From Spironucleus salmonicida (taxonomy: Eukaryota; Fornicata; Diplomonadida; Hexamitidae), in assembly GCA_000497125.2 (NCBI GenBank), contig CM035320.1, positions 1,633,197 to 1,697,196 on the forward strand: a stretch of 64,000 bases of DNA. Direction: 5' to 3'. The translations under genes and the position numbers were made by a program. Positions 11,022-22,246 of this stretch are shown piece after piece; the stretch's first letter is position 1, and the number at the start of each line of letters is the position of its first letter. The notes below the pieces were generated by a model, which saw only the letters and a program-made list of their open reading frames with translations, did not search any database and was not told the DNA's origin.

Positions 11022-11666
11022 ATGAACTTTGAAGATCTTCCATCTTTCTTTTAAACAGAACAGTCAATCACTGATGGTTCAGAATATTAATCTATAAGTA
11101 CTACGATTCCAAACACAATTGAACCAAAAATCAAATTTGTTGCCCCAACACCATAGCTTTTAGCCTAGAATTCAATTGTAGTAGATAAAAAAACATTTAT
11201 CGAACTAGGTTATTTAGTTCAAAACAAGAATTTTGTAGTTTAATAAGCCAAATAGAAAGCTAATTTAATATATAATAAATAAAAAATTCATTAATCACTA
11301 CCTTAAAGTTATAGGTCTTCTAGACCAGAGCGTTAAAAGTTCAGATGGGAAATTTAATAGTAAACAGTATTTGCAATTGTAGTTTCTGGTCTAGGAATAT
11401 CATCAGCTAGGCCGAAATAAATTTTGCCTTTAATGCCAGTAGAGTATAACCTGGACCAATAAATGATTGCCTCTCACTTACAAAAATATCGCTAAAAGAT
11501 TATAAAAGATTTTAATTTGTCCTCAATGAATGATATTTAAAACTAATTTTATCCTTAACATATCACAAGTCCAATAGTCAAAGAAATTTCCGATAAATGG
11601 AAAGGGGATGCTGCATTTCATGGCTATACTGAAGGATAAATAAAAGAGATTATTAGGAGTTTGTGA
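11022..11666 (+). CDS. GARP-like Myb-domain DNA-binding protein
   Basis: This 214-residue protein contains one Myb-like helix-turn-helix domain of the GARP/SHAQKY type. The region around residues 110-170 shows FRWEIQQQTVFAIVVSGLG, then ARPKQILPLMPVEYNLDQQ and the recognition helix IASHLQKYRQ. This matches the GARP consensus (RWxxELHxxFVxAVxxLG...ATPKxILxLM...VxSHLQKYR). Giardia has GARP-like proteins that act in nuclear gene regulation, including encystation. Flanking regions are low-complexity. An in-frame ATG at 10977 would add 15 unconvincing residues, so 11022 is preferred. Its targets cannot be inferred. Confidence 0.85.
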
Positions 11667-11697
11667 ATTAACTTAATTTATTTAACATAGTTTTCAT

Positions 11698-13092
11698 TCA
11701 AGTTCTGTATTCGTCAAGTTTTGAAGCTACGAAATCGAATACTTTACTTCTCATATTCTATAGCTAGATAGGATCATCTTTAGATTCGGTGTGGAGGTCA
11801 GCACAATGGCCACTATCTCTGCTATCAATAAATATATAATTAGGCGAATTAGGTTTTTCAGTGGTGACTCCACAAATATGCCAAACATCTTGCCAAAAAT
11901 TTGTAAATATAGTATCATTACCATACACCATATCTGAACCATAATAATCGTTGGTCCTTTTAACTATACCTTCCATAATATCATAATTTAAACTCATATT
12001 AAAGGCATAATTACAAACATCATAATGATATTATAAAGTGACTTTCTAGCTCCTAATACTATTAAATTACGGAGCTGGCTAAAAGTAAGCAAACTCAGAA
12101 CACGTCTGATACCACCACTATCTAAACGCATCTGATTATCCTACATTTGCATTTTTAAGGTTAACTCTAGAATAAGGTGCGAAATCATATCTTTCTTTAA
12201 TATACTACAAAAATGCTATAGTCACATTTCCAGAATCTCTATAAACATTATTCAAATTATGTTAACATATATCTGTCCAACTTCCATACTAAAACGCCAT
12301 TAACCCTGCATCAGCTAAAAAATAGTAAAAATCGTCAATAAATCCATCTGCAGCCACCAATTCTGGTTCAATATTCAATAAATCTATCGGCCATGAACTA
12401 CCATTTTCTAATGCTTCCTCTATCTCTCTCATTGCAATATTATACGCATAACCACAAGGTGTTCCTGCAGCAGCGAAAGTATGTTAATCAAATTCTGGAA
12501 TTGAATGAATAGCATTTACAACACCAGAACTAGAAACACCAGCAGCAAACATGAACTATAACTTTTACATTATGAAGCCAGTTACAGCTCCAGGATAACT
12601 TCCTCCGGCAATTATCCATTTGAAACACAATTTTCCGTCTATACGTTCAGTTTTGCAATATTTTTGATCCATTTAGTCGATAAAATTAGCCAAATCAGCA
12701 ATGGCCTGTTAAGAGTTCAACAAGTGCAGATTTTAGTTCTATGCATCAAATTTATCTCCATATTTAAAAGGATGAGACTTGCCATAAAAACGATGTTCGA
12801 GTGCAAAAATCATTGCATTCTAATCGCGAGCAATTTTACCTAGTATGTCTATTTGACTAGCATCTCCCCCAGGAGCAGCACGTAAAGCTCCTTCACCGCC
12901 TATTTCGATGATCATTGTTGATGTAGTATTAGCATAAAAATTTGAATTCTGAAAATAACGCTGTTCAAATAGTGTAAAATAATTTTTATTGAAATGGAAA
13001 TGGTCAATACGTTATTTGAAATAAAACTCAGTGGATGGTGTTCTTAGCATTGTGTAGTGCTGATTAGTTAATTTAGATAGTAAAATCAACAT
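11698..13092 (-). CDS. Serine carboxypeptidase family S28 (prolyl-Xaa type)
   Basis: This 464-residue protein is a family S28 peptidase (lysosomal Pro-X carboxypeptidase/DPP7 family). Visible motifs are QRIDHFHFN near residue 27, GGEGAL, FALEHRFYGKSHP near 96, the nucleophile elbow AGGSYPG with Ser165, a helical cap with paired Cys, and late NFWQDVWH and DSRDSGHCADL, which supply the likely Asp and His of the triad. S28 enzymes cleave after Pro near chain ends in lysosomal or secreted compartments. The N-terminus MLILLSKL is only weakly signal-like; an in-frame ATG at 13128 would add 12 residues. Convergent with the GARP gene, ending 31 bp away. Confidence 0.93.
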
Positions 13093-13164
13093 TTTAAAAT
13101 GAAGGGGTTTAGTATATGTTTAATACATAATAATCATAAATAAAGTTTTGATTTATTTGTTAAC

Positions 13165-13911
13165 TCATTCGAAATTAATCTTAAGTTCAGTGCTGGTAAT
13201 GAAAATTTCTGTTCCTTTAGTATATACCACTGCATGTGCTGCAGCAATTCCACAATCTACCCAATTAGTAACAAAATTTAAGAAAGATGATGAATTTTTC
13301 TATATTGGTTTGATGAAAACTGTATTTTAACTTAATGAAAATATCCAAGGCTGTTTGTTCATAGCACTAGGTGCTAAACGTAATTTTTAAAGTAATTCGT
13401 CATTATCTATCCAGTCCTCAATTAATTTAGAAGTAGGTTTCCTTTTATGAGGATTAAAATCTTGACTACTTATTCCAACTGAGATTACATAAGGGCAAGG
13501 GTTTTAAGTATTAATAACTTTTCTTGCCTATTCAGATGAGAAAAATATTTTATCTCCCCCTAACCACACAGTCCCTAAATCTATTTAAGTTGCTTTTAAA
13601 ACAAAAAGTTGCCCCAATAATCCAATAGTTACATCCTAGAATGGTCTTTCTCCAGGTAAAGCTTCTATAATCAAAGAAGCTCTAGTGTGTTTTATAAATT
13701 TAAATAACAATGGAGACATGAATTATGTTGAATTTTTTACTAAATGTAGTTTCACCTAATCTGAGATTTTATTTAATTCGCCAATAAACTCTTCTAGTAT
13801 ATCAAATCTATTTTAGTCGATATCTATATCTTAATATTTTCTAATAGAACATCTTTTTTCTATAGAATCACTAAGATTATCTAGATTGATAGATTTAATA
13901 TTTATACTCAT
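13165..13911 (-). CDS. Nitroreductase-like flavoprotein
   Basis: This 248-residue protein begins DSIEKRCSIRKYQDIDI, the FMN-binding Arg-Ser-x-Arg motif of nitroreductases (NfsB/NADH oxidase family). The C-terminal half has LRLAPSAMNKQPWIF, the second typical nitroreductase signature, and a final strand-helix GIAAAHAVVYTKGTE. In the diplomonad relatives such enzymes reduce quinones or nitro compounds with FMN. The order is unusual, because the APSAxNxQPW motif lies near residue 185 rather than close to the N-terminal motif, with about 150 residues in between, so this resembles the two-domain 'putative TM nitroreductase' group. No membrane helix is visible. Confidence 0.82.
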
Positions 13912-14058
13912 TTTTACTAATATCGATTAGGAATATAATATTAAATTTAAAATATATTAATAATTAATTTATACTATTTTCCAACCATGATTATTCTGTA
14001 GATAAAAAACGATCTTTATTTAATATTGATATATAATAGTATTATACTAATCTGAATT

Positions 14059-14421
14059 ATGATTACTTAGCTACTACCTGCTTCAAACGAGATGAATACA
14101 TCAAGTACGTCAGAAGAATCTTTATCAAACAATGAAGCTAACGAATAGATGAGTTTATATGTCAAATCTCAGGCAACTGAAACAAGGATGCGTTAACTTT
14201 TAAAAGCTGCAGCTTCTCTCACGTTTTTTACAATTTTATTTGTAATTCTAGCAGTTTTTCTTTATTTAATTGAAGATGATTACGCATTACTTTCAGTCTT
14301 TATTATGATATTTGATTTTATAGTTTTCGTATGTAGTATTATATGCTGGGTTCGCCATGTCTTCTACAAAAAGAAGCTGAGACTATATACTAGTTTACTC
14401 AGAGAATATGAGAGAATATGA
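14059..14421 (+). CDS. Small protein with two membrane helices
   Basis: This 120-residue protein has a Ser/Glu-rich N-terminal half (NTSSTSEESLSNNEANEQ), a hydrophobic segment near residues 57-73 (LTFFTILFVILAVFLYL), a short acidic loop EDDYA, a second hydrophobic segment near residues 80-97 and a basic C-terminal tail with KKKLRLY. This predicts a hairpin membrane protein with both ends cytosolic. The start has an in-frame TGA immediately upstream. No known family is recognised. Confidence 0.75.
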
Positions 14422-14436
14422 GTGATATACATAAGA

Positions 14437-14973
14437 TCATTTTTTGGGGAATATTCCACTTGATTCATACTAGTAACTAACTTCTCTTTTTGATCTCTTT
14501 TATTTTTACTATATACCTTTTTTAGCAATAGATTCCCACACTCCCGTTTAAATACCTAAAAATTCTTTTTACACATATTCCGGTTTAATGGTAACCTTTT
14601 AATAATGTTAATTTACAACCCCTGTTGTAAAATCAAAATCTTTATAACGTTTTTCTTAATTAATCATTTTCTTATGATGGGTAAAATCAGGTGGATTCAT
14701 AGAGTTTTGCAATGCAATTGTAACATTATCGACTGGTGGCGGATGGTATAATGGAAGAGGCTTTCCAAATATATAGTTAATTTTAGGGACTAGTTAAGGT
14801 AAGTTAGAATACATTTTTTTAATATTTTCTTAAGGTGCTTAATATTCTTTTATCTGATGAAATTTATTCATTTAGGATTATACTTCACGTTTGTAAAATG
14901 GAAACTGTGTTTAATGAAGCAAATTGTTACTATTATTATTAGCAAAAGAATTAGATAAAATATCTTTTAGCAT
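14437..14973 (-). CDS. Unknown 178-residue protein
   Basis: An ATG-to-TGA frame convergent with the small membrane protein gene, with only 15 bp between their stops. It is Asn/Gln-rich at the N-terminus, has a Pro-rich centre (GKPLPLYHPPPVDNV) and a very basic C-terminus (IAKKGIQQKQKRSKREV). No domain is recognised. It could be a cytoskeletal or RNA-associated protein, but the sequence does not decide this. Confidence 0.68.
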
Positions 14974-15035
14974 TTTGCAAAAGAAAATATGATAAATATA
15001 AAAACATATAATAGTGATAATAAAAATTAAGCTAA

Positions 15036-16460
15036 ATGAATATTTACCTACATGATAAAATAATTGAAGTAGTAGATCCGTATAACTCAATATTTTAATT
15101 CACATAAACTATTACACAAGATATGATTGCAAATAATAATATTGTTGAAATAATACAATCTAATTTATATGAAATTAGTTTATAATATAAATTAGAACTA
15201 AACATGTAAATTAATGAAGCTATTTTAGAAAAGTAATCTATAATTACCAATGATGAATAATAAAGTATTTTATAATTCAATATTAGTAATTTACCATCTT
15301 ATAATAACGAATAATATCTAGTTCCTGAAATTATGAATAACCCAGTAGTCATTTACAAAATTAAAGTTTTAGATTAGATTTATTTGATTACTAATAGTGG
15401 ATAGTATAAAATTTAAATTCCAAAATCAGTTAGTATTCAAGAAATATAATTTCTACCATTATTGCAATGTCAAATGTAATGCATATCATCATAAAACCAA
15501 GAAATATAATAATTATTCTAATTGGTAGAAAGAGCCAAGAGCTAAAATTTTTATGATATTAAGAATTAAATATAAAATTATGAGGTTTCTTCTATAGATG
15601 CTAAAAGAGTTTAATTTAATGAAAAATTTGATCTATTGAATATATTTTCTGAATCTAGCACTCAGAACATGGGAAAAGCATAAATAAAATTGGTTAACGA
15701 ATAAATTCAGTTCCTTTTATAGCATGGAATTTAAATTGAAGATCTGATTACATAAAATATGGAAATTAATAATAATACATTATTTAAGATAAGTATTTAC
15801 TCATTAGACGAAAACAGTCTTTAATATTTGAAAAATTCTTTATTTACAACCGAATTCTATTATTTTAAAGATGAAACTCTACTAAAACTTTCCGTTTTAT
15901 ATTAGTAAAAATTATGCACAATAGATTAATTTCTAAATATATTTGGTTAGCATATCTATAATACATTATAACTTAATAACTAAGGACTTAAATTTAGCTT
16001 TTTAGATTATGTTTAGCTAAATGAAATATAATCTGGACAACATCTCCCAGATAAGGTGTTAATAATGAATAAATATAATACTTTATTTTCTTCATTCTAA
16101 TAATCACTTCCCAAATTTAATTTATTCAATAGTACAATAAATATAGGCAAACCATATGTTATTCTCTCAGAAACTGATATAGACTAGTTTACCACTGTTG
16201 CTCCAGACTCTTATGATGAAATTAAATAATGTTCTTCGTAATATTTGTTATAAGGCGATTTAGTATTATTATGCATATTTAAAATGATTGATTACTCCTA
16301 AAGTTAGGAAAAAAATAATTAGGGCTAAAATGACAATGATAAATTATATTTAGTAAAATTCCGTGATAATGAAGATATTTAAATAAACTGGGTAACTGAA
16401 GAGTTTATTTAATTATTTCCATAATAACTTAAATAATTTATAAATTCATTCAATCAGTGA
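15036..16460 (+). CDS. Unknown 474-residue Gln-rich protein
   Basis: A long frame with in-frame TGA upstream of the ATG. It begins MNIYLHDKIIEVVDP and continues with alternating short strands and helices; about one sixth of residues are Gln, most encoded by TAA/TAG. The strand rhythm in the first 200 residues (VVIYKIKVLDQIYLITNSGQ) could be a beta-propeller. The C-terminal part contains a Cys near LVLLCIFKMIDY. No motif gives a function. Its last 7 bp overlap the convergent PAP2 gene. Confidence 0.75.
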
Positions 16461-16912
16461 TTTATTATTGAGATTATGCGCTCATATTAATACTATAGTA
16501 TTTTAGCTAATTTCTATATTATCACAAAATTAACCGCAAAATAACTGAATAAAGCACCAAATAGAATACCACCAACTATCTAATATAAATAATGGTACCC
16601 ATCTATATATCTTTCTAAAGAGACTAAAAGTAACATAAATACATAAGCGGCAATTCTCTGTTATTAAAAATACATAACTATTATGTATCCAGACCAAAAC
16701 ATAGAATGTGCTGAAGGAAATCCCCTTTCTTCTGATGATGGTCGAGGCAATTATATTATTAATTTACAAGAAGCAGACACCAAAATATTTAGGAATTAGA
16801 TAATACCTAAGTTAATAAGATCTAATTATCTTGATTTCGATTTAGTTATAAGAAATTATATAACAAGTGCAATACCTGCGATATACGGTGAATAATGTAG
16901 TAGTTTCATCAT
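16454..16912 (-). CDS. PAP2-family membrane lipid phosphatase
   Basis: This 152-residue protein shows the three motifs of the PAP2/phosphatidic-acid phosphatase superfamily in order: KLIIQLPRP (KxxxxxxRP), PSAHS (PSGH) and SLERYIDGYHYLYQIVGG (SRxxxxxHxxxQ). Hydrophobic segments between and after these motifs predict four to five membrane helices. Such enzymes dephosphorylate phosphatidate, lysophosphatidate or polyprenyl-pyrophosphates with a His nucleophile. The first of two consecutive ATGs is taken as the start. Compact size resembles dolichyl-pyrophosphate phosphatase-like members. The stop overlaps the 3' end of the neighbour by 7 bp. Confidence 0.88.
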
Positions 16913-17478
16913 TTTGTGATATTTGTTATTGAATATAATAAGAACATTATTTTAATATTTTGTTTCATTTACTTAATACAAAGTATAATAATACCTATAT
17001 AAATTTATCATACTATCTTGAATATGTTTATGTGAAGGTATGAAAATATTATTGATTACTTTATGCTCAAAAATAATACAAATTTAATCAAATCTATTCA
17101 AAGATAGTTTTCAAACTTATGTTTTTTAATATGTTAATCATAATATGTAATTAAATAATTTATCTTCATTATAATATGTACTAATAATTATAAATACATA
17201 ATTTGAAGAATAAAACATAAATATAGTAAAATTATGAAATTATTATAGTCCAATATCTCACTGAATACTTTTATTTTATATCAATTAGATTGGATTGATT
17301 CTGAGTTTCTATAGATTAATACTCATATTATATTTAAAAACTAATATTTAGTAATAATATTTACGATAAATATTTAATTATCCTTGATTTAACATCCTAA
17401 TTAGTTGTAACGATAAAACTATTAAATTAATATTTAATATAATTAAATATAATTAAATCTTGTCAAAAGAATTAAATA
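16913..17478. other. AT-rich spacer, possibly holding a broken 5' gene part
   Basis: This stretch separates the PAP2 and ankyrin-like genes. A 65-codon plus-strand frame (17040-17237) begins with a hydrophobic stretch but shows no other features. From about 17300 the frame of the downstream ankyrin-like gene is open without an ATG and reads like protein, while a second frame from ATG 17234 is also protein-like. See the finding on a possible frameshift. Confidence 0.4.
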
Positions 17479-18153
17479 ATGCATTAAAGAAATTTTATAA
17501 ACTCAGCTATAAATAATTAACTAAATTTTGTCAATAAAAATCATATTGGTTGGATTAATTAACAAGATAACAGGAAAACCAATGTAAAAAGGAAAATAAT
17601 TTAATCTTTAACTCCTTTTACTTATACAATATATTACTAGTTAGAAGATTAGCTTGTTTATATATTAGATAAGTATTTCAAAGCAATTGATTTTGTTTTT
17701 CATGAGACTGTAACTCTTATTGATTAACATAATTAACCTTTTCTACTAATTAGAGGATAAAATATATTAAATTTAGCCGTGATAACAGGTAACTTTAAGA
17801 TTTACTAGATTCTTTACAATTTTGCATCTTGTAATGCTTTTATTTAATTTCCACTTAAACACACCCCTTTGCATATTACAGCTAATATGAACTGTGATTT
17901 TTAGCAGTAACTTTTAGATTCTTCAATTATGAACTAGTATTTAAATATAAAATCTGAAATACAAGATTAAAACCCATTGTAGATTGCATTAGGTAGGAAC
18001 AACTTTTAATTCTTTATAGATATTACTCAAATACATATGAATTAGTAAAATAAAGAAATACTTATTGAATTTTTGAAAAAAACAATGTAGGTTCCCCAGT
18101 TAGATGTACTTAGAAATATTTTCTTATAAGAAAATAGTGAAATTTTAGAGTGA
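17479..18153 (+). CDS. Ankyrin-repeat-like protein, start uncertain
   Basis: From the first ATG this frame gives 224 residues. Two stretches match the ankyrin helix-turn-helix: NILNLAVITGNFKIYQIL with HTPLHITANMNCDFQQQLL, and QNPLQIALGRNNFQFFIDI. Diplomonads carry many ankyrin-only proteins of unknown role. The N-terminal third (NKNHIGWINQQDNRKT) may be a degenerate repeat. The frame stays open upstream to about 17298 with protein-like sequence but no ATG, so the annotated start may be internal or the gene may carry a frameshift. Confidence 0.68.
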
Positions 18154-18163
18154 TTGAAATAGA

Positions 18164-18502
18164 TCAGTTGAAATTATAAGGAATGTCAACTAGACTTATA
18201 GAAATAAGTCTGTCAAGAGTTGCATCTAGAGTAAATCTGTCCTAGTAGAGATGTACATCATTCCAAAATATCTCAGCACAAAATTTTTTTAAATCTTCTA
18301 AATCTATTTCTTCTTCAGGGGTCATCTTCAAAACTTTACGGATTTAAGGATTATATTTTTCTACAACTCTTTACATTTTACTAAACATACCTGACGCGCA
18401 AGTCTAATTAGGACACTTCTTAGGGCTACTCTAAAACGGAGCTTAAAATGTATGACTACATGTTGGACAAACATAAGTACATGTTTTACCTTCTTTGCCC
18501 AT
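18164..18502 (-). CDS. Small zinc-ribbon protein
   Basis: This 112-residue protein starts with a basic tail and a compact zinc-binding motif: CTYVCPTCSHTF followed by PKKCPNQTC, giving two Cys pairs (CPTC and CPNQTC). The C-terminal half is acidic and helical (MTPEEEIDLEDLKKF). A zinc ribbon or knuckle of this kind usually binds nucleic acid or protein; no specific family is recognised. It is convergent with the ankyrin gene, 10 bp between stops. Confidence 0.75.
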
Positions 18503-18543
18503 TTTGCAAAATAATATAAATATAATGTTAAATGTAATATTAA

Positions 18544-19491
18544 TCATAATTCATCAAAATAGAAATCTACATTAATGTCTGCCATATCTAATGTATCTAT
18601 TTTCTATGTTGATTATGGTGGTTCCGCTTTATTTGAACTGTTGTTAGGTTCATCAAAGTTTCTGGTACTTTCCTTTTCACTTTATCCTATATTAAATATC
18701 GATACATTATTAACAAGAGGTTCAGTTAATTCTGTGCTGTTATAACTAACTTAGCTGGATAATCTTTCAGAAAAGTTTCCAACCATATGTTCAACACTAT
18801 TATTGACCCGAATTTACTATGGATGTAAAGGAGGTAATTAAACTGGAGAAATGTTATTTTACTGGTCTAACAATGATGGAATTCTTGATAAAGTAACATA
18901 TTACTATTCAGTATTTTTATTTATCAACTAATGTAGTTTTTAGACATCAAGAACTTCTATGTGATCATTATCTACATCAAATGACAAATCCATTTATTCA
19001 GAATTATCATTGTATCGAATTTTTGACTAAAAGGTATCAATTTCCTATTGTTTATTTTTTGATATTGCTTAAGATTCTATTTTCGTTTGATAATGGGCAT
19101 TATACTATTTTTAATATTTCTCTTTTAATAAATTTATCTATAATTATCTCACGGATAACTGGTCCTATAAATTAGAGTGCTCTTACAATAGCAAATTTAA
19201 ATCTTGTTATTTTTGATATTAAATATTTGACTGCTTATATCTATATTTATAGTCAAAATTCTGCTAGAACATACTTATTTTAGTTGTATATCTAAAAATT
19301 TTTCTTTTAACCAAATTTATCTATACTTATATTTCGTCATTTTTAAAATTAATTTCTTATAAAAAATTAAAAAATTAAGCATAAATAGGGCAAAATTTGC
19401 ATTCTTAATTTAATAATTTTTAATAATTCAATTATTTTTCGTCCAAATTCACTCTAATCTCCTACAGTAAGTTTTTAATAATTTGTGTCAT
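18544..19491 (-). CDS. Coiled-coil protein, 315 residues
   Basis: The N-terminal half is a Gln/Lys/Leu-rich coiled-coil (DLNLLLQEHSNLQDQLSVRQ), the C-terminal half is acidic, Ser/Asn-rich and probably unstructured (SEKESTRNFDEPNNSSN), ending DVDFYFDEL-like. The start is taken at 19491; an in-frame ATG at 19521 would add 10 residues but would leave only 8 bp to the upstream gene. No membrane helix or catalytic motif. A structural role is possible but not shown. Confidence 0.7.
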
Positions 19492-19529
19492 TTATTAACT
19501 AAATTATATTATAGTAATCATATGATATA

Positions 19530-20375
19530 TCACTGTTATTTTTTAACCCTCCATTTTTCAAAACGTTTCTATCCAGAACTAAGTCTTTTCCCTTTATTGA
19601 CCCATTATCTTATCTCTTTTTTTTAAGTTCCAGAATCTACCACCCTATTAGACCGTCTCACCAAAATTTCTGCATTTTTAGCTATGCATTTCTCTACTAT
19701 CTAGCTTTCTTTTAGTAATTTTTCAAACATTAAGTTTTACATATATACAGAATCTACTTTTTCACCTTAAAATTCACCTCTAGGTCTCACTATCCACTTA
19801 TCTTTATACTTAAAAATAGATGCAATTTAGCCAAAATGTTGTCTCCTAAACTACCTTACGGATCGACATTCTGGAGGATTAAAGCTTACTAAATCAAACA
19901 AAATCTACTTTGGGACTCCATGAAGTAGAGCTGTCTTTATCAATTTTGCAGGAAAATTTTGTGAGTAGTGTCTACAAGATTCTAGCATTATTTAATGTGT
20001 TTCATAATATACTTTGTTGCACTCTATAAAGCAAAATTTAAATTTTTTGATGTAGATTGAGTTTTTAATCTCTTTTAATGGAATATTAAAAAGTATTGCA
20101 AATGGAGAGTTTTCATCAGGTTTAGGTTTAAAATTTGGAACAGATACTTTAAATTAGTCGTTCAAAACTATATATTCACTTTAACTGAAATAGTCGAAAA
20201 CGTCTAACAGGTGAATATTTTTTTACTTTTGAAGTGTAATAAAAAATACGTCGGATAGGATATCAACGCTGTTATTTGTAATTATAAATTCATTATAAAG
20301 TGCTGGTGTATTGTAAATGTTTTAAATACTATAATGGTTAATTATAAGATTAGCAATTTAGTCTGTTATGGGCAT
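19530..20375 (-). CDS. Unknown 281-residue protein
   Basis: An ATG-to-TGA frame with an in-frame TGA upstream. The N-terminal 150 residues look globular (DILSDVFFITLQKQKNIHLL), and the C-terminal 130 are basic (RRSNRVVDSGTQKKEIRQW, ending KRFEKWRVKKQQ), which suggests nucleic-acid or nucleolar association. The central CRSVRQFRRQHFGQIASIFKYKDKW has paired Arg residues. No known family is recognised. Antisense frames on the plus strand are long but not protein-like. Confidence 0.74.
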
Positions 20376-20397
20376 TTTTAGGAGTGAAAAAATGGTA

Positions 20398-21546
20398 TCA
20401 CTTGTTCAAGTCAATATCTAATTTAAATGGTTCTAGGTCGCCTTTCCATTCCCTCATAAAAGGATTTACGGGCCAATAATGTAGATATTATGAATCTAAA
20501 TAGTGATGAGCTTTATCTTCTGACTTCACCATTCTTTTATAGAATTCTTCTACGTATTCTGGTTTTAGATATATGACTACTTCATTAGAGCTTCTAAATA
20601 ACATAATTCCTTTTTAACGCAGAGAATCACAAATATCAACTGCTGTAAACAATGTATGTTTAGCAATATCAGCAATAGAAACAGTAGGATCTGGCCAAGA
20701 AGATAGAAAATCAATAATTCTTGTTTACCAATACGGCATAAATGACAAATAACCCAAATCTGAAAGTGGCTTTTCTGGTGACCCAATATTATTTTCTCTT
20801 GAGCATAGCATATAAGCAGCATCAATTAAAAGTGAACCATATCCTTTTCCCTAATAGCAAGGTAACGTCAATATACAACTTAAAATATTATGAATAGGCT
20901 TTTCCTTACTAAAATATCCTACTAACTTGTAACTATCTCCAAACTTGGCGTACATAACGTAAAAATAGAAGATATCTACGTCAATTTCTAGAGTTTTATG
21001 TAGTAGGAATAACCTTGCAATATAAGAAATATTACGACAATAGTTTTTCTAAATCGCTCCATCAACTTCAAAAACGCAAACTTTGCTATCTCGGTAGATT
21101 TCGTTCCCTGGGGGACATTTTTAGCTACATTTTTGCAAATGACGTTGATACTACCTCTTTGAGGACATGAAATTCAAGCAAAATTCACAACAGTAAATTT
21201 CTGGGTTTTGCAGTTCTTATGGAAATGGCGCATAGTACCATGTTTACATTTCGTATCCTGACATAATAAGCCGCTCAACCTCGGGTACATTGTGGAGATT
21301 CTCTTTCGATAATTTAATTTATTCAATAGTCTCACGAAACTTTTCTAGATTTAATCCGCGAAGTAGCTCAACCTCGTCATGTGCGTACCACCCGTCCAGA
21401 CGAGTATTAATTTTTCCAAATCTTAAGTAATATTGTGGTTAAACATCTCTAACTTTCATTATACCTGCTGGGAGCCTTTCTTAACCTTAATCTTCTCTAC
21501 ATAACGCTAGAACATAGTCATTTTATGTATATAGTCGTTGAGCCAT
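20398..21546 (-). CDS. MYST-family histone acetyltransferase with chromo-barrel (Esa1/Tip60-like)
   Basis: This 382-residue protein has an N-terminal chromo-barrel domain (about residues 1-60, [12 protein letters not shown]), a linker, and a MYST domain. The C2HC finger is CEFC at 120-123 with H136 and C140. The acetyl-CoA site is YQGKGYG at 231-237, the catalytic Cys is C224 in ILSCILTLP, a candidate catalytic Glu lies in [18 protein letters not shown], and K184 (HKTL) matches the auto-acetylated lysine. Members acetylate H4/H2A in nucleosomes as part of NuA4-type complexes. Length is close to yeast Esa1 (445) but more compact. It begins at the first ATG and all key residues are present. Confidence 0.96.
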
Positions 21547-21593
21547 TGAAAATGAAATGAAAATATTTATACTATTATATGATATTATACCAA

Positions 21594-22181
21594 TCACTTC
21601 CTGACGCCTAACATTCTAATTAAATCATCGAAAAATATGTCAGCATCCAAGCCTTTCACGATGTCAATTGCATTCTTTTCTACTCTGTAGTCAAACTTGC
21701 AAAGAATATCGAATATTTGAAGTAATATTTCTTTTGATATATATCCAGCTTTTATTTTAAAAACAAAAAATGCTACTTATAAGACATCATAAAGCTATGC
21801 ATAAATAAGGCAGAATAATAATGTAAGAGTTGTTATTGATGACTCATTTGTCATATTTAAATTCTCTCTTCCAAATTTATACCATAATTATAATTGTTCG
21901 ATTAACTCTGAAGGAACTTCTGCTTATATTTATTATAGTTATTCTCCTAAGCTCTTGCCATCAATTCTTTTATAAATATCGGCCAATAAATCTAGATTAG
22001 GTTAAAATGTGGTCTTTTATGGAGTAGGTGAAGTAGTCTTTAACATACCAAAATATTTAATTGAAAAGTCTACCAAATCAGCAGGCTATTCTGAAAGTAC
22101 GGCTTTGGAATAATTTTTCAATATTTCAGGTAAAGTAGGAGGTATGATAATTTATTCAGCTGCATAAATTGTATCATTCAT
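21594..22181 (-). CDS. R2D2/RIIa-domain protein, ropporin-like (radial spoke RSP11 type)
   Basis: This 195-residue protein starts with a dimerisation-docking domain of the PKA-RIIa type: IIIPPTLPEILKNYSKAV followed by QPADLVDFSIKYFGML (about residues 11-46). Ropporin/ROPN1L (radial spoke protein 11) has the same layout and size: an R2D2 domain followed by a helical C-terminal part that anchors to AKAP-like partners in the axoneme. This fits a flagellate. The C-terminal part (LLQIFDILCKFDYRVEKNAI) is helical. The protein is likely axonemal; its partner is not identifiable here. Confidence 0.85.
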
Positions 22182-22246
22182 ATTTTGCGGAAAGATTAAT
22201 TATCAATTTTATATTATTATTATATACTAAATTTATTGTAAATTTA

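Noticed and set aside
18981-19965. Plus-strand frame of more than 300 codons
   Set aside because: It is opposite the coiled-coil and 281-residue genes, which have coherent composition; the plus translation is Phe/Ile/Tyr-rich without structure, as expected for antisense in AT-rich DNA with a single stop codon.
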